NCBI GenBank assembly: GCA_034436335.1
Contig: DAOTVO010000017.1
Span: 1-8,906 of the forward strand
Length of the DNA stretch: 8,906 nucleotides
From: UBA877 sp034436335
GTDB lineage: Bacteria > Chloroflexota > Anaerolineae > Anaerolineales > Villigracilaceae
Direction: 5' to 3'
Shown one piece after another: positions 6,112-8,906 of the stretch. The translations under genes and the position numbers were made by a program. The notes below the pieces were generated by a model. It searched no databases, was not told the origin of the DNA, and saw only the letters and a program-made list of their open reading frames with translations. Position 1 is the stretch's first letter. Every line of letters begins with the position of its first letter.

Positions 6112-6950
6112 ACCGCAAAACCAAACTCGGCGCGCGCATCTTTCAGGTCATCGTAGCCATCCTGGCCACCATCTTTGCCATCTACCCGGTCTGGTTTGTC
6201 ATCCTGGCTTCCGGACGCAGCGGCGGACGCCTGCTCACCTTCAACCTCGCCGGCATGTTCGTGCCAATCGAGTGGTCGTTCGACAATTACCGCGTTATGC
6301 TCTTCGAGCAGCCCTTCCTGCGCTGGGTCACCAACAGTCTGACCGTCGCCGGCCTGACCACCATCTCCTGCCTGCTCATCGCCACCTCGGCCGCCTTCGC
6401 CTTCTCGCGCATGAAGTTCTATGGCCGCGAATGGGGCCTGGTGCTATTCCTCGCCATCCAGTCCTTCCCCGGCGTTCTTTCCCTCGTGCCGGTCGCCCAA
6501 CTCCTGACCGCCATCGGCGGCTACAACAAAATCTGGGGCCTCATCATCGCCTACACCGTCGGCACGCTCATCTTCACCACCATGAACCTCAAGGGTTACT
6601 TCGACACCATCCCGATTGACCTCGAAGAGGCCGCCATGATTGACGGCTGCGGCCCGGTACAATCCTTCCTGCTCATTGCCCTGCCGCTTGCCCGTCCAGC
6701 CATCGCCGTCACCGCCCTCTTTGCCTTCATGGGCGGCTGGGGCGAATACGTCCTCGCCTCCGTCCTCGTCCCTACCCCCGCCAAAACGACTGCCATGGTA
6801 GCGCTCTACAAACTCGCCAACGACATGAACATCCCCTGGGGATATTTTGCCGCCGGCGCCGTGATGATTATCATCCCCATCCTCATCATCTTCCTCTACC
6901 TCCAGCGCTACCTGGAAGGCGGCCTGACCCTCGGCGGCGTCAAGGGCTAA
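6108..6950 (+). CDS. Sugar ABC transporter permease, MalG type
   Basis: This is the second membrane subunit, pairing with the preceding permease. ATG 6108 overlaps the upstream TGA (ATGA), and AAAGGAG (6094-6100) lies 7 nt ahead inside the upstream gene. The 280 residues are the normal MalG length. Hydrophobic helices lie near 12-34, 74-99, 109-131, 141-158, 186-209 and 245-266. The EAA motif is EEAAMIDGCGPVQSFLLIAL (173-192), followed by PLARP. The C-terminus ends GGLTLGGVKG, the typical 'GLt.GavKG' tail of MalG proteins, which in MalFGK2 reaches into the ATPase dimer. No ATP-binding subunit follows. A shared MsmX/MalK/UgpC-like ATPase encoded elsewhere is the usual solution in this family and is inferred here. 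Confidence 0.94.
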   Translation: MNRKTKLGARIFQVIVAILATIFAIYPVWFVILASGRSGGRLLTFNLAGMFVPIEWSFDNYRVMLFEQPFLRWVTNSLTVAGLTTISCLLIATSAAFAFSRMKFYGREWGLVLFLAIQSFPGVLSLVPVAQLLTAIGGYNKIWGLIIAYTVGTLIFTTMNLKGYFDTIPIDLEEAAMIDGCGPVQSFLLIALPLARPAIAVTALFAFMGGWGEYVLASVLVPTPAKTTAMVALYKLANDMNIPWGYFAAGAVMIIIPILIIFLYLQRYLEGGLTLGGVKG

Positions 6951-6976
6951 CGCTTCCGCCGTCTCCCCGACCACAG

Positions 6977-7001
6977 TGCCCGACAGCGCCCCTGTCGGGC
7001 A
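6977..7001 (+). terminator. Perfect hairpin after the MalG-type gene (attenuator or weak terminator)
   Basis: TGCCCGACAG (6977-6986) pairs perfectly with CTGTCGGGCA (6992-7001) around a CGCCC loop. Only TATT follows, so full termination is doubtful. A second hairpin follows at once (7006-7019), giving a tandem structure ahead of the GH13 gene. Reduced readthrough or mRNA processing between transporter and enzyme is likely. Confidence 0.65.
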
Positions 7002-7005
7002 TATT

Positions 7006-7019
7006 ATGCCCTTGGGCAT
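7006..7019 (+). other. Second small hairpin ahead of the GH13 gene
   Basis: ATGCCC (7006-7011) and GGGCAT (7014-7019) form a tight inverted repeat that reuses the TGCCC/GGGCA core of the preceding hairpin. The arms could also pair with those of the first hairpin, allowing alternative folds. It lies 15 nt before the GH13 start codon. Confidence 0.45.
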
Positions 7020-7034
7020 TCTATCGGAACATAA

Positions 7035-8831
7035 ATGGACAACATCTTCGGCAACCTGATAGACCGCGAACAACGTCTCGAACAAGAACATCGGCAAACA
7101 CAAGGCGTGCATCATCGCTACCGACGCCTTCCCCTCGACCCCCGGCCCGGGCAACCGTTGACCCTTTTCCTGACCACCTCCTCGGATATGCTTTGCGACG
7201 CCGCCCGCTGTCTCTACACCACCGACGGGAGCGACCCCATCCCCGGTCACGCCTCGGTTCTCGACCTCGAGCCGGTGGCGGTCGAATGGTCGCCGCTCCT
7301 GTGGAACTATGTGCGCGTCTGGCAGGTCGCCCTGCCCGCCATGCCTGCCGATACGCTCCTGCGCTACCGTCTGCAAGCCCACCGCGCTGACGAGGATACC
7401 TGGGTCGAAGCCGACGCCGGGTCCGGCCCGCTCGCTCCTCCTTTCGCCCTCTGGATTGACAACGACCCGCCCCCGGCCTGGGCAGCGGAAGCGCGCCTCT
7501 ATCAAATCTTCCCCGACCGCTTCCATCCCGGCGATGGCCGCTCCTGGAGAAAAGCCAAAGATCTGAACGACTTCTTCGGCGGCACGTTGCGCGGCATCAT
7601 TGATAAACTCGATTACATCCACTCGCTCGGCTTCAACGCCATCTGGCTCAACCCCTTCTTCAAGACCACCAGCCATCACGGCTACAACGCCAGCGATTAC
7701 TACACCGTTGAGCCGCGTCTGGGCACGAACGCCGACTTGCAGGAACTTATCGAGAAAGCCCACGCGCGCGGGATGCGCCTGATCCTCGATTTCGTCGCCA
7801 ACCACTGGTCGAAAGACCACTTCACCTTTCGCGATGCTCGGCAAACCCCCCAAAGCCCTTACCACAACTGGTACATCTGGAAGCATTGGCCGGACGATTA
7901 CGAGTGCTACTTTCAGGTGCGCGAGTTGCCCAAAATCAACCTGCGCCATCCCGAAGCCCGCGCCTACCTGCTCGAAGTGGCCCGTCATTGGCTGCGTCAA
8001 GGCTTCGACGGCTACCGTCTCGACTTCGCCTACGGCCCCTCCCACGATTTCTGGGTGGATTTCCGCCGCGCCTGCCGAGAAGTAAAGCCCGACTGCTGGA
8101 TTTTCGGCGAAGTTGTCCATCACGCCGACCTGCTGCGCTCCTACACCGGTATCCTAGACGGGACGCTCGACTTTCACCTCGCCCGCGCCCTGCGCGAGAC
8201 CTTTGGCACAGGAAACATGAGCCTGACCGATTTCGAGGCCTTCCTCGCCGCCCACGAAGCCTACTTCCCGACCGAACACATTCGCCCATCGTTTCTCGAC
8301 AATCACGATGAAGAACGCTTTCTCTTCCTGGCAGGCAATGACAAGGCCAAACTTCGGCTGGCGGCGCTGGTGCAATACACCCTCTCCGGGCCGCCCATTG
8401 TCTATGCCGGGACGGAGACCGGCCTCTCACAGGAGCGTCCTATGCTTCAGGGCGGGCACAGCGTCTTTGAAGAATGCCGCCTGCCGATGAACTGGGAAAC
8501 CGCCGACGCCAACCTGCAGGAATACTACCGCCGCCTCAATCAACTACGCGCTGCCCATCCCGTTCTGTGGACGGGCGCACGCCGTCTGATCCATCTGGAC
8601 GCCGAGACAGGCACGTATGCCTTTGTGCGGCAGAACGCCGAGGAAACCGTCTTGACGGCGCTCAACCTGTCCGACGCCGCGCGCCTTCTCAGCCTGCATG
8701 CCCCCGGCCTGCGCTCCGGCGCAGACCATCTGAACGGGAACAAAGTCAACTTGCAGGGCGAAACGTTGGAAATCTACCTCCCGCCTAAATCGGGCGCGTT
8801 CATCGCCCCCTCATCTCTCCAATCTGTATAA
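7035..8831 (+). CDS. GH13 glycoside hydrolase, neopullulanase / cyclomaltodextrinase / maltogenic amylase type
   Basis: The enzyme probably hydrolyses imported malto-oligosaccharides, cyclodextrins or pullulan fragments. The 598 residues carry no signal peptide, so it is cytoplasmic. An N-terminal beta-rich region (about 26-145) resembles the CBM34-like domain of this subfamily. The catalytic barrel starts at LYQIFPDRFHPGD (155-167). GH13 conserved regions are visible: region I DFVANH (252-257), region V LPKIN (298-302, compare MPKLN of neopullulanases), region II GYRLD with nucleophile Asp330, region III GEV with acid/base Glu359, and region IV FLDNHDEERF with Asp425. A C-terminal beta domain follows (about 530-590). 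ATG 7035 has only a weak ribosome binding site (CGGA, 7025-7028), so translation may be modest; no better start is seen. The last codons (from about 8805) lie inside the start of a tandem repeat, so the C-terminal APSSLQSV may be a late addition. Exact specificity within the subfamily cannot be read from sequence. Confidence 0.93.
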   Translation: MDNIFGNLIDREQRLEQEHRQTQGVHHRYRRLPLDPRPGQPLTLFLTTSSDMLCDAARCLYTTDGSDPIPGHASVLDLEPVAVEWSPLLWNYVRVWQVALPAMPADTLLRYRLQAHRADEDTWVEADAGSGPLAPPFALWIDNDPPPAWAAEARLYQIFPDRFHPGDGRSWRKAKDLNDFFGGTLRGIIDKLDYIHSLGFNAIWLNPFFKTTSHHGYNASDYYTVEPRLGTNADLQELIEKAHARGMRLILDFVANHWSKDHFTFRDARQTPQSPYHNWYIWKHWPDDYECYFQVRELPKINLRHPEARAYLLEVARHWLRQGFDGYRLDFAYGPSHDFWVDFRRACREVKPDCWIFGEVVHHADLLRSYTGILDGTLDFHLARALRETFGTGNMSLTDFEAFLAAHEAYFPTEHIRPSFLDNHDEERFLFLAGNDKAKLRLAALVQYTLSGPPIVYAGTETGLSQERPMLQGGHSVFEECRLPMNWETADANLQEYYRRLNQLRAAHPVLWTGARRLIHLDAETGTYAFVRQNAEETVLTALNLSDAARLLSLHAPGLRSGADHLNGNKVNLQGETLEIYLPPKSGAFIAPSSLQSV

Positions 8832-8906
8832 TCTGTGGCTACAACCCCCTCATCCATCCAATCTGCGCAATCTGTGGCTACAACCACCTCATCCCTCCAA
8901 TCTGCG
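8819..8906. repeat. 39-bp tandem repeat at the window edge
   Basis: Unit 1 spans 8819-8857, unit 2 spans 8858-8896, and a third unit begins at 8897 and runs off the window. The units differ at only a few positions. A partial earlier copy (CCCCCTCAT, 8806-8814) lies before unit 1, so the array starts inside the GH13 gene and overlaps its stop codon (8829-8831). Each unit holds two AATCTG words. Similar 'aatctg...aatctgtggct' spacers are, from memory, common intergenic repeats in some environmental bacteria. No coding or CRISPR character is seen: there are no unique spacers between the units. Confidence 0.85.

Noticed and set aside
6444..8123. A 559-codon open frame on the minus strand, antisense to the MalG-type and GH13 genes
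   Set aside because: Both sense genes have full sets of family motifs. The antisense frame has no recognisable domain or ribosome binding site and is expected from G/C-rich third codon positions.
8819..8906. Possible CRISPR array at the right edge
   Set aside because: The 39-bp units are directly adjacent with no variable spacers, and the unit is not a typical CRISPR repeat.

Overview
The window (8,906 bases, moderately high G+C) looks like ordinary bacterial chromosome. The likely source is a member of the Chloroflexi, probably Anaerolineae. This is inferred from the Pro/Thr-rich tether after the lipoprotein cysteine, the maltodextrin-type gene set, and the dispersed palindromic and 'aatctg' repeats in the spacers. 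No rRNA or other phylogenetic marker is present, so the assignment is tentative.

Layout, all genes on the + strand. (1) Positions 2-343 hold the 3' part of a reading frame whose first half resembles an ISH3/IS4-type transposase. (2) Positions 460-1743 encode enolase, with a plausible promoter before it and a strong intrinsic terminator after it. (3) Positions 1824-2116 are non-coding and hold a degenerate palindromic repeat followed by an A/T-rich tract. (4) A sigma70-type promoter at 2117-2146 carries a perfect 7+7 inverted repeat between its -35 and -10 boxes. It leads into a ROK-family repressor (2196-3473). (5) A carbohydrate ABC importer follows: lipoprotein binding protein (3551-4828), first permease (4894-6111) and second permease (6108-6950). 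(6) A cytoplasmic GH13 enzyme of neopullulanase/cyclomaltodextrinase type (7035-8831) closes the cluster. A 39-bp tandem repeat begins at its 3' end and runs off the window.

How the genes fit together: the binding protein captures malto-oligosaccharides or cyclodextrins outside the membrane. The two permeases bring them in, powered by an ATPase subunit that is not in this window and is presumably shared and encoded elsewhere. The GH13 enzyme then cleaves them in the cytoplasm. The ROK protein probably represses its own promoter, and perhaps the whole cluster, until a sugar ligand is present. Hairpins after the binding-protein gene and after the second permease gene probably step down expression along the operon. 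The layout resembles the Bacillus mdxEFG/yvdF maltodextrin region.

I see no clearly undescribed system here. The items most worth a second look are the operator inside the ROK promoter, the enlarged first permease with two extra membrane segments, the enolase active-site-loop variants, and the tandem repeat that overlaps the end of the GH13 gene.
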